Shown here piece by piece: positions 34,110-41,809 of a stretch of DNA of 61,939 bases. Where the stretch lies: IMG/VR virus record IMGVR_UViG_3300021475_000013, positions 1 through 61,939 of that record; one strand, written 5' to 3'. Origin of the DNA: a virus. Both the position numbers and the translations under genes were made by a program. Every line of letters starts with the position of its first letter. Within the stretch, counting starts at the first letter, position 1. The notes beneath the pieces are model-generated. The model ran no database searches. It was not told the origin of the DNA and was given only the letters and a program-made list of their open reading frames with translations.

Positions 34110-34401
34110 AGCCGTTTACTTCACGTTGTCTAATAACCTTATACGTCCCCTCCGACAAGGGAATCGTCTTATGCTCGTTGTGCGTAAGCTTCGCGCCGCC
34201 AGCAGGAATGACCACGTAGAAGTTCGGAATACCCCTCTGCCATCTATCGAAGTCATCCCTGTTAACCACGAACACCTTACCCGCCGATATCTTGTGATCG
34301 TGGCCAGTGACCGAACTACCGAGAACGATACGGTCATTTTTCTCTTTTCCTCTAACCTCTTCGTCCGTCTTTATGAACAACAAATCTCCTTGTCTATACA
34401 T
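34096..34401 (-). CDS. conserved phage protein (TGHDH / H-EH motif)
   Basis: 101 residues. YRQGDLLFIKTDEEV, SSVTGHDHKI, KLTHNEHKTIPLSEG and YKVIRQREVN match a widespread phage family of about 100 residues with a conserved TGHxH and H-x-EH set. These His residues could bind metal. Function unknown to me. Confidence 0.6.
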   Translation of the reverse strand: MYRQGDLLFIKTDEEVRGKEKNDRIVLGSSVTGHDHKISAGKVFVVNRDDFDRWQRGIPNFYVVIPAGGAKLTHNEHKTIPLSEGTYKVIRQREVNGYVID

Positions 34402-34407
34402 GATATT

Positions 34408-34929
34408 TTACTTAAACCACTTGTAATAATCCTGCTGTTCTTGCCCACCAGCACGAATGGTAACTATCGGAAGTCCCGCTCTCGCGAGAGTCCAATTCAA
34501 CAACATCCTGCCAGTGCGCCCATTGCCGTCTACGAAAGGATGAATCCTCTCATACTCAACGTGCTGGAACTTCGCCTCCAAGACCATCTGGCGACTTGTG
34601 CCGTCAACAGGAAAAACCTTGAGAGTCGCATTGACCAACTTGACCCACGCAACCATTGCCTCTGGTATCTTGACCCAATTCATACCCTCTCGGCCGCCGA
34701 TCCATACGGCACACTTTCTAAAATATCCTTTCTCATTGGGCTGTAGATTTTGATGAAGCATAAGGATCTTATGAAGCTTCAACACAACACCAGTCGACAT
34801 CGTCTTTTGCTTCAAAAGGTAGTCGAAAGCAATCTCGGCCTGATGAAGCGACACATCATCATACACTCCCTCGATCGCGTTACTCTCGCGCAGGAACTCT
34901 ATTTTTTGTTTTTTAGTGATCCTTTTCAT
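34408..34929 (-). CDS. Fic-domain protein
   Basis: 173 residues. HPFVDGNGRTGRMLLNW is the Fic motif (HPFx[DE]GNGRxxR) complete with catalytic His. FRKCAVWIGGREGMNWVKIP is the flap region. No clear inhibitory (S/T)xxxE(G/N) helix is seen at the N-terminus; SNAIEG near residue 15-20 could be part of one. Fic enzymes usually transfer AMP onto target proteins. In a phage this could modify host proteins or be a toxin-like gene. Confidence 0.85.
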   Translation of the reverse strand: MKRITKKQKIEFLRESNAIEGVYDDVSLHQAEIAFDYLLKQKTMSTGVVLKLHKILMLHQNLQPNEKGYFRKCAVWIGGREGMNWVKIPEAMVAWVKLVNATLKVFPVDGTSRQMVLEAKFQHVEYERIHPFVDGNGRTGRMLLNWTLARAGLPIVTIRAGGQEQQDYYKWFK

Positions 34930-35222
34930 GAGTACAATTTATAATTTTCATAAACCTTTTGGCGCTGTTCCATAGTCATACTTCGCATAAGCTCTCCGAT
35001 CTGACTACCTGCCTCGTCGTTTGCTCCCGAAGCATATCCCGAACACCAATCGACATGGCTATCCTCAAGATTGCCGTCATCAAGAACGATATGAAGACTT
35101 CCACCCGCGCCATTCTCCGAATAATATTCCTTGACCAAAGCAATGAACTTCCTGAACCATCCATAGTCGGCTTTGATCGCGTGAACCAAATCGTTATACT
35201 CGGTGTAGTGAAGTTTTTTCAT
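34926..35222 (-). CDS. conserved phage protein (SLHIVLDDGN)
   Basis: 98 residues from ATG 35222 (ATGA overlap). GSLHIVLDDGNLEDSHVDWC followed by an acidic helix and MTMEQRQKVYENY follows a recurrent phage pattern. Function unknown. Confidence 0.6.
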   Translation of the reverse strand: MKKLHYTEYNDLVHAIKADYGWFRKFIALVKEYYSENGAGGSLHIVLDDGNLEDSHVDWCSGYASGANDEAGSQIGELMRSMTMEQRQKVYENYKLYS

Positions 35223-35467
35223 ATTTTTTGTGTTGATCCGCATACGCACGTCGGTGACCACTCGTCACATGCAACGAAATGATGTCCATCCAAATGAACA
35301 GGACACTCTGATAAAACCTTTACAAGGCCTCTCATTTCACAATCAGCTTCTCGGCATACAGCAAGATTAACTTTCTTCTTGTGATCCAGGTAAAAAGTCA
35401 CTCCCATTTCGTGAGTGGATGATGAGACATCGATCATTTCCCTCTGACATTTGAAACATTTTGCCAT
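35219..35467 (-). CDS. zinc-ribbon protein
   Basis: 82 residues with CFKCQREM, CREADCEM, CPVHLDGHHF and CVCG: up to three Cys/His pairs. Translationally coupled to the next gene and two bases from the RtcB stop. Could be a small nucleic-acid-binding partner; unproven. Confidence 0.6.
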   Translation of the reverse strand: MAKCFKCQREMIDVSSSTHEMGVTFYLDHKKKVNLAVCREADCEMRGLVKVLSECPVHLDGHHFVACDEWSPTCVCGSTQKI

Positions 35468-35468
35468 A

Positions 35469-36698
35469 TTAGTCTCCTTTTACGTTAACCAACTGCCTAA
35501 GCGTGTGTGTAATCTTTACGAGATCCTTGGCGTACTCCATGACCTTGTCGATGTCCTTATACGCTCCAGGGATTTCGTCGATCAGAACATCCGAAACGCG
35601 ATACTCGATGCCGACCATAGCCTTGGCCAAGTCGTCCATATTGAACGCCTTTTTAGCCGCACCGCGCGACATCCTGCGACCAGCTCCGTGCGGCGACGAC
35701 TCAAACGCCATCTTGTTAGCCAATCCCTCGATAATGTAGCTACGCGCGCCCATAGAGCCAGGTATCATGCCGCGCATGCCCTCACCAGCATGGATAGCAC
35801 CTTTGCGCGTGACCCATACTTTCTGTCCGAAATGCTCCTCGAACTGCGCGAAATTGTGATGACAATTTATGCGCTCAACTTCGATCTCTGCCTGATGTCC
35901 ATTCTCTCCGTAGAAATGGTAGGAAAGCTCTGTCATGACGCGATCCATCATCTCCTCGCGGTTGAGCAAAGCGAAGTGTTGCGCCCACGCTACGTCCCTG
36001 ATGTACTCGGAAAACAATGCCTCATGCTCTGGTATGTAAGCCAAATCCAAATCCGTAAGCTCAATGAAATACTTACGCATGATGTCTTTAGCGGCCTCGA
36101 TGTACCAGTTGCCGATCTTGTTTCCTATGCCACGAGATCCGCTATGAAGCGTTGCCCAAACAGTGTCCTCCTCATCAACGCAAATCTCAATGAAATGATT
36201 ACCTCCTCCGAGCGTACCAAGTTGTTCACGCCAATTTTTTGAGAATGAATCATACCAAAACATGCCGTTACCAGACGATTCAACAGACTCTTTGTGTTTG
36301 TCGGGGTCAGTATCCCTAAACTTTTCATCAAGAATCTTAATGCGAGCCGCGGCGCTCTCCGTGATCGTCGTATTGAACTTTCCAGCCGACATAGGAATGC
36401 GACGCTCTATACCCTCGCGCATTTTTGCAAGGTCTTTCAAGTCCCCGATCTTCTTGTTCGTCTTGACCGCGATCATGCCGCACCCGATATCGACACCGAC
36501 GGCCGCAGGTATGATTGCGCCCTTGGTGGCAAGAACAGTGCCGACAGTCGCACCCTTTCCGAAATGACAGTCGGGCATGACAGCCACATGCTTAAAGAGA
36601 AACGGCATCTTTGATGTGTTCTCAATCTGCTTGAGTGCGTCCACCTCGATCTCCTCGATCGGCACCCACGATATTGCTTTGTCGTTAATTTTATACAT
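35469..36698 (-). CDS. rtcB: RNA ligase RtcB
   Basis: 409 residues from ATG 36698 (8-bp overlap with the preceding gene), the usual family size. All active-site elements are visible: MPDCHFGKGATVG and VGVDIGCGM (metal Asp/Cys), TLGGGNHFIE, LHSGSRGIGN, NCHHNFAQ, GSMGARSYIIEG, and SSPHGAGRRMSR with the His that receives GMP. RtcB joins 2',3'-cyclic-phosphate and 5'-OH RNA ends using GTP and Mn. In phages it probably repairs tRNAs cut by host defence nucleases; three tRNA genes are on the same genome. No archease gene is evident. Confidence 0.95.
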   Translation of the reverse strand: MYKINDKAISWVPIEEIEVDALKQIENTSKMPFLFKHVAVMPDCHFGKGATVGTVLATKGAIIPAAVGVDIGCGMIAVKTNKKIGDLKDLAKMREGIERRIPMSAGKFNTTITESAAARIKILDEKFRDTDPDKHKESVESSGNGMFWYDSFSKNWREQLGTLGGGNHFIEICVDEEDTVWATLHSGSRGIGNKIGNWYIEAAKDIMRKYFIELTDLDLAYIPEHEALFSEYIRDVAWAQHFALLNREEMMDRVMTELSYHFYGENGHQAEIEVERINCHHNFAQFEEHFGQKVWVTRKGAIHAGEGMRGMIPGSMGARSYIIEGLANKMAFESSPHGAGRRMSRGAAKKAFNMDDLAKAMVGIEYRVSDVLIDEIPGAYKDIDKVMEYAKDLVKITHTLRQLVNVKGD

Positions 36699-37464
36699 TG
36701 AGTTTTGGAATACTTGTAAGCTCGAAATCCTTGTCATCCTTGCCGAGCCTGTCGACTATCTCATCGAACTTGAGGTCGCAGAACTCGTCCTCCCAATCCG
36801 CTATGAAATACAACCGATCGCTCTCGCGGATGATGCCGAACAATACTGGGTCGCGCATTTTCTGTTTTTCCTCTGGCGTGAGCTTCTGTTCTTTCGCGCG
36901 CTTCTCTTCAACCTTACCCTCCCAATAGTGATAGACCACATATCCATCGAAACATCCGTCAAACTTATTTTTCTTAGCCAAGACGTCCTCGGGAACGACA
37001 CGCGTGTACTCTTTGAGAAGCGTGTCCGAAATATGACCATCTCTGATCTTGTTCTTGTATTTTTGTAGGTCTTCGCGCTCTATAAAATGACGAATACCTT
37101 TCGCATATAGAACGCTCTCGCGCGTCTCACGGACGAACTCCGTCATAAACTTGCGACCGAGAACCTCCTGCCCGTTCTCTACAGCCTTGTTGAAAGCTTT
37201 CTCCAGCTTTGCCAGTCGGCTCTTCATACGCATACCCTCGAGCGTGCCAAACTTGCTCTTTATGAACTTGAAATACAGCTCGGGATGAATGCGCGTCTCT
37301 ACCTTTGAAAGCTTCATCTCCACCTGATCAGAAATGTAGTTGAGCTGTCCCATCATAGTCGTCACATTAGTTGCACCCGTATCCCATGCAGTGATCGGCT
37401 GATTTATGATGTAGTGATTGACCGCAGTGGTCGCTTGAGTCTGTGTTGGATTTTGTTCGTTCAT
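36691..37464 (-). CDS. unknown protein upstream of RtcB
   Basis: 257 residues. Disordered N-terminus (NEQNPTQTQATTAVNHY), then a long helical region (VEMKLSKVETRIHPELYFKF, RLAKLEKAFNKAVENG) and a C-terminal alpha/beta end (PVLFGIIRESDRLYFIADWE). It overlaps RtcB by eight bases, so the two are co-translated. An RNA- or RtcB-related role is only inference. Confidence 0.55.
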   Translation of the reverse strand: MNEQNPTQTQATTAVNHYIINQPITAWDTGATNVTTMMGQLNYISDQVEMKLSKVETRIHPELYFKFIKSKFGTLEGMRMKSRLAKLEKAFNKAVENGQEVLGRKFMTEFVRETRESVLYAKGIRHFIEREDLQKYKNKIRDGHISDTLLKEYTRVVPEDVLAKKNKFDGCFDGYVVYHYWEGKVEEKRAKEQKLTPEEKQKMRDPVLFGIIRESDRLYFIADWEDEFCDLKFDEIVDRLGKDDKDFELTSIPKLNV

Positions 37465-37470
37465 ATGTTT

Positions 37471-37761
37471 TTAATTATGTTTTGGTGCATACCCTAACGC
37501 TTGTAAATGCTCATCCTCGAGGTGGTACTTCGCATCATAGTCCGCACCACGAAGCTCCGTATTCTCGCTCAAAATCTTTCGCCATGCCCTTGAATACGAG
37601 TCCGCTTCTATGATTGCCACTTCAAGTATATTCTCCGACATATTCAAAAGGTTGTGTTTCTCGATGAGCATGCGAGCTATCCCGCGCGCCCTGTTTCTCC
37701 TCTCCCTAAAGAAAGGATTTTCTTCAAGATAACTTTTAACGATTTGATTGATATTGCTCAT
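37471..37761 (-). CDS. small helical phage protein
   Basis: 96 residues from ATG 37761, ATGA-coupled to the upstream gene. Helical, with RARGIARMLIEKHNLLNMSE and YSRAWRKILSENTELRG, similar to small phage proteins near replication or accessory genes. Function unknown. Confidence 0.5.
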   Translation of the reverse strand: MSNINQIVKSYLEENPFFRERRNRARGIARMLIEKHNLLNMSENILEVAIIEADSYSRAWRKILSENTELRGADYDAKYHLEDEHLQALGYAPKHN

Positions 37762-37949
37762 GCTATTCTCTTGACCGCCTCCGTCCAAACATACATACCA
37801 TACAAATCCGCCAGTTCGATAACCTGATCAACATCAAGTGTCTCACGCCATTGAGCAAGACTATCCTCAAAATCGTCTTTTATACCATCGTACGTTTTGA
37901 AGAATGCGTCCTCTATGAACTCATCGAATGATTTATGTAGCTTAGACAT
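37758..37949 (-). CDS. small acidic protein
   Basis: 63 residues (KLHKSFDEFIEDAFFKTYDG, QVIELADLYGMYVWTEAVK). Overlaps both neighbours. No family recognised. Confidence 0.5.
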   Translation of the reverse strand: MSKLHKSFDEFIEDAFFKTYDGIKDDFEDSLAQWRETLDVDQVIELADLYGMYVWTEAVKRIA

Positions 37950-38127
37950 TGTATTGAAATTCCTTTGGTAAATAAATCTTCTTCTTGGTCACTTCTCCGC
38001 CTGATGAATCTGTGAAGTCCTGCTCAATGATGATGAACTCTCCGCCGTCATCCTCCATCACGTCCTTTTCCGTGTGGCTGAACTCATCCAACCATTTGAG
38101 CCGCGCAATGAGTGTTTCGTCGGTCAT
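37942..38127 (-). CDS. small acidic protein
   Basis: 61 residues, Asp/Glu-rich (SHTEKDVMEDDGGEFIIIEQ). Overlaps both neighbours by 4-8 bases. No family recognised. Confidence 0.5.
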   Translation of the reverse strand: MTDETLIARLKWLDEFSHTEKDVMEDDGGEFIIIEQDFTDSSGGEVTKKKIYLPKEFQYNV

Positions 38128-38909
38128 AGTGTTTCATCAAATATCATCGCCTCGTTCGGTGTGCCGTCGACGAACCTGTTCGCATCGTTCACTATCCTCT
38201 TCGCTTCCTCAAAAGAATACCGACCTGCTTCCGCGCGATCCTTGACGTACCCGCTGTGATTGGGACCCCACCAACCATCATGCTCGTTGCTCCAAATGAT
38301 CCACTCTTTCGCTATGCCTCTTACGACTTTCGATTTGATCGCCGTCTCACCACCCTTAATGATGTCGGCTCCCTCGAAACTCTTGTCGAGCATGCTACCG
38401 ATGCTGTCGATCATCTTTCCGTTCGCCGCAATCGACTCGCGCGCGTCATCTATTTTGCCCGAGTGATAGTAGTCTCCCTCGTCATGCACATAAACGGACT
38501 CGCAATAAGAAGCACAGAATCTAAGAATGTCACATACCCACTTATGCTCAACGACCGAACTGGCGAATTGTGTTTTACAAAACCCAGACGCAAACATCGT
38601 GCTTCCATCATCCAAAACCTTGCTCGGAAACTGATCCTTTAACGTCTCGTTTTCATAACTCCATCCGCTCTTGTTTTTAGCGGCCTCTTCTTGCCAGTGC
38701 TTCATACTTCCAAACCCCAGCTCCAACCACTCACATCCGCCGATCTCAAAATGAAGTCGATATGGATGCTCTCGGACGATCTTAAAATCTATACCGACCT
38801 TGTCGGCCTGTTCGGTCTTGATAGTCTTTCCCAGTGCCTCCACTCTATCAATCATTGCAGGTACGTACTTCTTCTCCTGCCCAAGACGATAATGAATTGT
38901 AATGCCCAT
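38124..38909 (-). CDS. two-domain phage protein of unknown function
   Basis: 261 residues. The N-terminus MGITIHYRLGQEKKYVPAM is like a family of bacterial/phage hypothetical proteins. The C-terminus (WIIWSNEHDGWWGPNHSGYV, then RAEAGRYSFEEAKRIV) matches a small domain that recurs in phages as NEH-x-WW...GY...AGRYS-x-EEA. It appears to be a fusion. First gene after the promoter at 38969. Confidence 0.55.
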   Translation of the reverse strand: MGITIHYRLGQEKKYVPAMIDRVEALGKTIKTEQADKVGIDFKIVREHPYRLHFEIGGCEWLELGFGSMKHWQEEAAKNKSGWSYENETLKDQFPSKVLDDGSTMFASGFCKTQFASSVVEHKWVCDILRFCASYCESVYVHDEGDYYHSGKIDDARESIAANGKMIDSIGSMLDKSFEGADIIKGGETAIKSKVVRGIAKEWIIWSNEHDGWWGPNHSGYVKDRAEAGRYSFEEAKRIVNDANRFVDGTPNEAMIFDETL

Positions 38910-38968
38910 ATGTTATTGATTTGATGTTAATTTTGTGGGTACTTTCCGCAGGTACCTGCACGTCAATA

Positions 38969-39012
38969 ATCTTACCAAACTACAGGACTACATCAAGACC
39001 CCCTGTGGACAA
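38969..39012 (-). promoter_or_regulatory. promoter of accessory operon with upstream TTGTCCACA
   Basis: On the minus strand TTGATG (38991-38996), a 16-base spacer containing CTGTAGTTTGG, then TAAGAT (38969-38974) preceded by TG. TTGTCCACA (39004-39012) lies 29 bases before the -10, the same spacing as at the promoter near 42248. It drives the accessory operon downstream of tRNA-Pro. Confidence 0.65.
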
Positions 39013-39019
39013 CTTATGA

Positions 39020-39090
39020 TCAGAAAACTGGGAGTCGAACCCAGACTTCACCGCCCCAAACGGCGTGCGCTACCGCTACGCGATATTCTG
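39020..39090 (-). tRNA. tRNA-Pro (UGG)
   Basis: 71 bases. Acceptor CAGAATA pairs with TTTTCTG (one T-T mismatch), D-arm GCG...CGC with GGTAG loop, anticodon stem CGCCG/CGGTG with loop TTTGGGG (anticodon TGG, G37 as in Pro tRNAs), T-arm CTGGG-TTCGACT-CCCAG. Starts with C1-G72 as usual for proline tRNAs. CCA is not encoded. Confidence 0.88.
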
Positions 39091-39096
39091 ACTTCA

Positions 39097-39143
39097 CCAC
39101 GGGCGGGTTTCCCCTTACCCGATCCTCCATAGGACCTCCGTGG
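39097..39143 (-). other. small folded element before tRNA-Pro
   Basis: CCACGG (39097-39102) pairs with CCGTGG (39138-39143) and encloses GATCCT-CCAT-AGGACC (39121-39136) and a GGGT/ACCC hairpin. It directly precedes tRNA-Pro in transcription and could be a leader or processing element. I do not recognise an RNA class. Confidence 0.35.
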
Positions 39144-39167
39144 CTGGTGACGCCTACGAATACAGAA

Positions 39168-39176
39168 ACTTTACCA
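39168..39176 (-). promoter_or_regulatory. weak extended -10 before the tRNA-Pro region
   Basis: On the minus strand TTTGTGGTAAAGTTT: TGG followed by TAAAGT (39168-39173). It sits just after the endolysin terminator and before the tRNA-Pro transcript. Weak match; placement is the main argument. Confidence 0.35.
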
Positions 39177-39181
39177 CAAAT

Positions 39182-39211
39182 CAAAAGCCCCGCAATCGAC
39201 CTTGCAGGGCT
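39182..39211 (-). terminator. rho-independent terminator after the lysis genes
   Basis: On the minus strand AGCCCTGCAA-(6)-TTGCGGGGCT forms a 10-bp stem (one G-T pair) followed by TTTTGATTT. A second 6-bp hairpin (CGCACT...AGTGCG, 39221-39237) lies just before it. It ends the holin-endolysin transcript. Confidence 0.85.
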
Positions 39212-39270
39212 AGTGATCGCCGCACTTTGTGAGTGCGAAAAGGATTGGTTAGTCGAAATAACTAATCCTA

Positions 39271-39672
39271 TTAGCCGCTATTCGCGGCCTTACTCCAACA
39301 AGACTTGCTAGACGCCCAAGGTTGAAGACCTGACTGATCAAAGAGATATTTCGCAAACAGAATGTTGCCGTGAGCAGTGTAGATGTTTGTCGTGGTGGCC
39401 AACACCTCATCCTGATGATGATCAATGTTGATCTGAAACACTCCGACATCATCGTGATTGACGATGCCTCTCAAAATCTTGCCTGTGTTTTCGTCATACT
39501 CGCGCAATCCTGATTCGCATGATGCGACCTGAACCATGATCGGAGAAGACGTACCGAACACCTGATCAATCTCTTCGACGATCGATGAAGTCGACGTGTT
39601 CGTGATAGCGGTATTTATAGGCGTGGTTGTCGCGTTAACGACAGTCCATGCCGCTGTGAGAAACCAGAACAT
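39271..39672 (-). CDS. endolysin, lytic-transglycosylase-like, with signal sequence
   Basis: 133 residues. A short hydrophobic N-terminus (MFWFLTAAWTVVNA) is a possible signal peptide or anchor. The core has VQVASCESGLREYD (catalytic Glu in the ESGL motif), then DVGVFQINIDHH, then GNILFAKYLFDQSGLQPW, the order seen in lysozyme-like transglycosylases. It cleaves peptidoglycan. I recall very similar short transglycosylases from Parcubacteria genomes. It follows a holin candidate directly and is followed by a terminator. Confidence 0.82.
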   Translation of the reverse strand: MFWFLTAAWTVVNATTTPINTAITNTSTSSIVEEIDQVFGTSSPIMVQVASCESGLREYDENTGKILRGIVNHDDVGVFQINIDHHQDEVLATTTNIYTAHGNILFAKYLFDQSGLQPWASSKSCWSKAANSG

Positions 39673-39703
39673 AGAAGTTCAGGTTTATGTTTTTGTGGGA
39701 AAA

Positions 39704-40033
39704 CTATGGGGTGGTGGTTGGATTAGTGCTAGTCAAAACAGGATTGCTTCCTGTGAACGAAAGGTAAAGCTTGCGAATCGCGCCCACAACAAGCGAGACC
39801 GCACCAACGATACCAAGAGCGTACTGGACAACGAGGACGGCGTTCACATCGAACATGTTGAGGAAGTCGGGAAGTCCTGCTACCTGAAAATGAGCTGCGC
39901 CAAGGACACCGAGAATCGTAGCGGTAGCGGTGGCCAATGCGCCCTTAACAGTCAAAGATGTCTGGCTGGGATTTGCCGATGATACGACAACCCAATTCCA
40001 AACCTTGTCGAAAAATGATCCTATTGATTTCAT
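39704..40033 (-). CDS. holin-like membrane protein
   Basis: 109 residues from ATG 40033 (an upstream ATG would run through tRNA-Asp). Two hydrophobic segments (VKGALATATATILGVLGAAH and VLVVQYALGIVGAVSLVVGA) and a short charged turn, ending in a TSTNPTTTP tail. Size, topology and position immediately before the endolysin fit a holin. Confidence 0.72.
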   Translation of the reverse strand: MKSIGSFFDKVWNWVVVSSANPSQTSLTVKGALATATATILGVLGAAHFQVAGLPDFLNMFDVNAVLVVQYALGIVGAVSLVVGAIRKLYLSFTGSNPVLTSTNPTTTP

Positions 40034-40077
40034 AATGTTTTTTGCTATTTGATAAACCGATCGTAGAGGACTGGTGG

Positions 40078-40148
40078 CGGGAATAAAGGGAATCAAACCC
40101 TCGCTTCTACATCGACAATGTGGCGTGCTGTCACTACACCATATTCCC
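40078..40148 (-). tRNA. tRNA-Asp (GUC)
   Basis: 71 bases. Acceptor GGGAATA pairs fully with TATTCCC, D-arm GTG...CAC, anticodon stem CCACA/TGTAG (one C-A mismatch) with loop TTGTCGA (anticodon GTC), T-arm GAGGG-TTTGATT-CCCTT, discriminator G73 as in Asp tRNAs. CCA is not encoded. It is at the head of the holin-endolysin transcript, 22 bases after a TATAAT box. Confidence 0.88.
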
Positions 40149-40170
40149 AGCATCAATCCTCTACCTAATA

Positions 40171-40200
40171 ATTATAGCCCCATAATGCCCACAATGTCAT
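40171..40200 (-). promoter_or_regulatory. promoter of tRNA-Asp/lysis operon
   Basis: On the minus strand ATGACA (40195-40200), 18 bases, TATAAT (40171-40176): the best conventional -35/-10 pair I found. Transcript: tRNA-Asp, holin, endolysin, terminator. Confidence 0.7.
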
Positions 40201-40218
40201 GTGGAGAAATATGGCTAT

Positions 40219-40617
40219 CTAAGGCCCCTGTAGGAGCCTCATTGCCTCACTGCGTGTCACTAGATTGCCGTACATGTCCGAACTCAAAAGCATAGCTATG
40301 TTCCTTTGCATACGAAAAGACTCGTTCCGATCGCGGACGTTATCCCTGATCCACTTGATCTGCGCCCTATACGCCTCCAATTCCTGCGAAAGACGGAACT
40401 TGTCGTCCTTGATGTACCGATCGTACCAAATGTCGGGACCGCCGATATCTCTTTGCTGTCGAACGTGTACGCTTTCGTGGACGACGAAATCTGGCGCTAC
40501 AGGCCGCTTAGAGTAGACAGAATCGCCATAAGTAATAATAAGGCCACTATCCCAATCAACCCCAAATCGTGCGCGGAGACGATCGTAAACAGGTGGTATT
40601 TCATTTGAGAATTTCAT
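40219..40617 (-). CDS. HExxH metallopeptidase-like protein
   Basis: 132 residues from ATG 40617. VVHESVHVRQQ contains HESVH, a zincin HExxH motif; LSQELEAYRAQIKW downstream supplies a Glu as possible third ligand. The layout resembles small phage/bacterial proteins with a minimal gluzincin core. Substrate unknown. Confidence 0.65.
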   Translation of the reverse strand: MKFSNEIPPVYDRLRARFGVDWDSGLIITYGDSVYSKRPVAPDFVVHESVHVRQQRDIGGPDIWYDRYIKDDKFRLSQELEAYRAQIKWIRDNVRDRNESFRMQRNIAMLLSSDMYGNLVTRSEAMRLLQGP

Positions 40618-41605
40618 TTTTGATTTTTTTAAGTCTCTGATATCTTTCGTGTGCATATATCCTTTGCCTTTCCTTGAGTGCCGCCCACTTCACTGGGTCT
40701 TTTTTAAGAAGCTGGTATCGCTTTTTGGTAAGCATATTTGCTCTCTTTCTGGCTTCGGGATGCGCGGCGTAATACCTCTCCATTCTTGCCCTCTCTTTGA
40801 TCCTATGAGCCGCTCTACGAACTGGGTCGGCCATCATCTCTCGGTACTTCCTTTTCAGATTCTCCCTAGTACGTTCAGGATTTCTCATATGCCAAGCCTT
40901 TGTATTTTTTGCTTGAAGCTCCATAAAATGAGCTTTCTTAACTGGGTCTGCCATGACCTTTGCTTTCCATCGCTTTGCATACATCGCCGCGCGCTCTTTC
41001 CTGCTATTGAGATTCAAAGCATATCGCTGTCTTGATCTGTCGTTAATGCGTTTCCTACGCTCCTCATACGGAAGCGAGTTATGTATACGGCACGCCGAAC
41101 AAGTATAAAATCTAAACTTTCGATTATTAAAAGACTTTTCGGTTACCTCAACTTCTGCGCCGCACCAAATACAATTGACCTTGACCATCTTGATCGGCAA
41201 AACGACGTGGCCACGAAGCGTTAGGTACTCGTGCTTATCCATATGCTTCGCAAGAATCTGCCTGACACGCTCACGAGTGATACCCAGCTCCTTACCGATC
41301 CTCTCGAGCGACCACCTGTCTCGCTTCAACTGAAAAATACGCATGAGACGAGAATACTCGGCACCAGCCTTTCTGTAATCCTTTCTAACTGCCAACATAT
41401 CCCTATAGAATATGATTCTCGCACTGACTCTGTCCTCTCGCGCCTTAGTCCTGTCATCCCGAAAATTGCTTTTGACCACGCCGATCTCGAATCGAGACAT
41501 ACCTGTGAGATCGACTTCCCTAGACAAGGTCTCAATTGAAAAGACGTTCGGAAACTGCTCCATCGACTTTTTCAATGCTAAATCTTTGTCGAAATACTTT
41601 TCCAT
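40601..41605 (-). CDS. zinc-finger/HTH DNA-binding protein with basic repeats
   Basis: 334 residues from ATG 41605 (two bases after the previous stop). The middle carries RWSLERIGKELGITRERVRQ, a sigma-region-4-like HTH, followed by a zinc finger CIWCGAEVEVTEKSF...CSAC. The C-terminal 150 residues are Arg/Lys-rich repeats with RWKAKVMADPVKKAHFM, REMMADPVRRAAHRI and QLLKKDPVKWAALKE, a pattern common in the DNA-binding part of phage HNH proteins. No HNH is seen. It could be a transcription factor or an endonuclease derivative. Confidence 0.6.
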   Translation of the reverse strand: MEKYFDKDLALKKSMEQFPNVFSIETLSREVDLTGMSRFEIGVVKSNFRDDRTKAREDRVSARIIFYRDMLAVRKDYRKAGAEYSRLMRIFQLKRDRWSLERIGKELGITRERVRQILAKHMDKHEYLTLRGHVVLPIKMVKVNCIWCGAEVEVTEKSFNNRKFRFYTCSACRIHNSLPYEERRKRINDRSRQRYALNLNSRKERAAMYAKRWKAKVMADPVKKAHFMELQAKNTKAWHMRNPERTRENLKRKYREMMADPVRRAAHRIKERARMERYYAAHPEARKRANMLTKKRYQLLKKDPVKWAALKERQRIYAHERYQRLKKIKNEILK

Positions 41606-41607
41606 AA

Positions 41608-41808
41608 TTACTGACACACACAACCGATCCCACCAGCCATCTCGGCGCACGCCTCTGGCGTCGTGTGGTACTCACGCGCTATACACGCCTTATACGCATC
41701 ACCTGACACCTGAACCGCCTTGTCATGAGCTGGTGCCCAAACACCTATCCAATAAACAACCACAGCAAGAAACACGATGAATACGCATCCGTTAATGATC
41801 TTGTTCAT
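41608..41808 (-). CDS. small membrane protein with Cys-rich tail
   Basis: 66 residues from ATG 41808 (MNKIINGCVF). One transmembrane segment (VFIVFLAVVVYWIGVWAP) followed by an outside-facing region with four Cys (ACIAREYHTTPEACAEMAGG...CVC) that could form disulfides. The TTPEACAEMAGG stretch is typical of small secreted or exported phage/host proteins. It may be involved in lysis or superinfection control. Confidence 0.55.
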   Translation of the reverse strand: MNKIINGCVFIVFLAVVVYWIGVWAPAHDKAVQVSGDAYKACIAREYHTTPEACAEMAGGIGCVCQ

Positions 41809-41809
41809 A

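Noticed and set aside
35451-36242. 263-residue open frame on the plus strand opposite RtcB
   Set aside because: It lies fully antisense to a clear rtcB gene, with no recognisable domain; long shadow frames are common opposite such genes.
40034-40156. Longer start for the holin-like protein
   Set aside because: The extension would translate the tRNA-Asp gene; ATG 40033 gives a normal holin.
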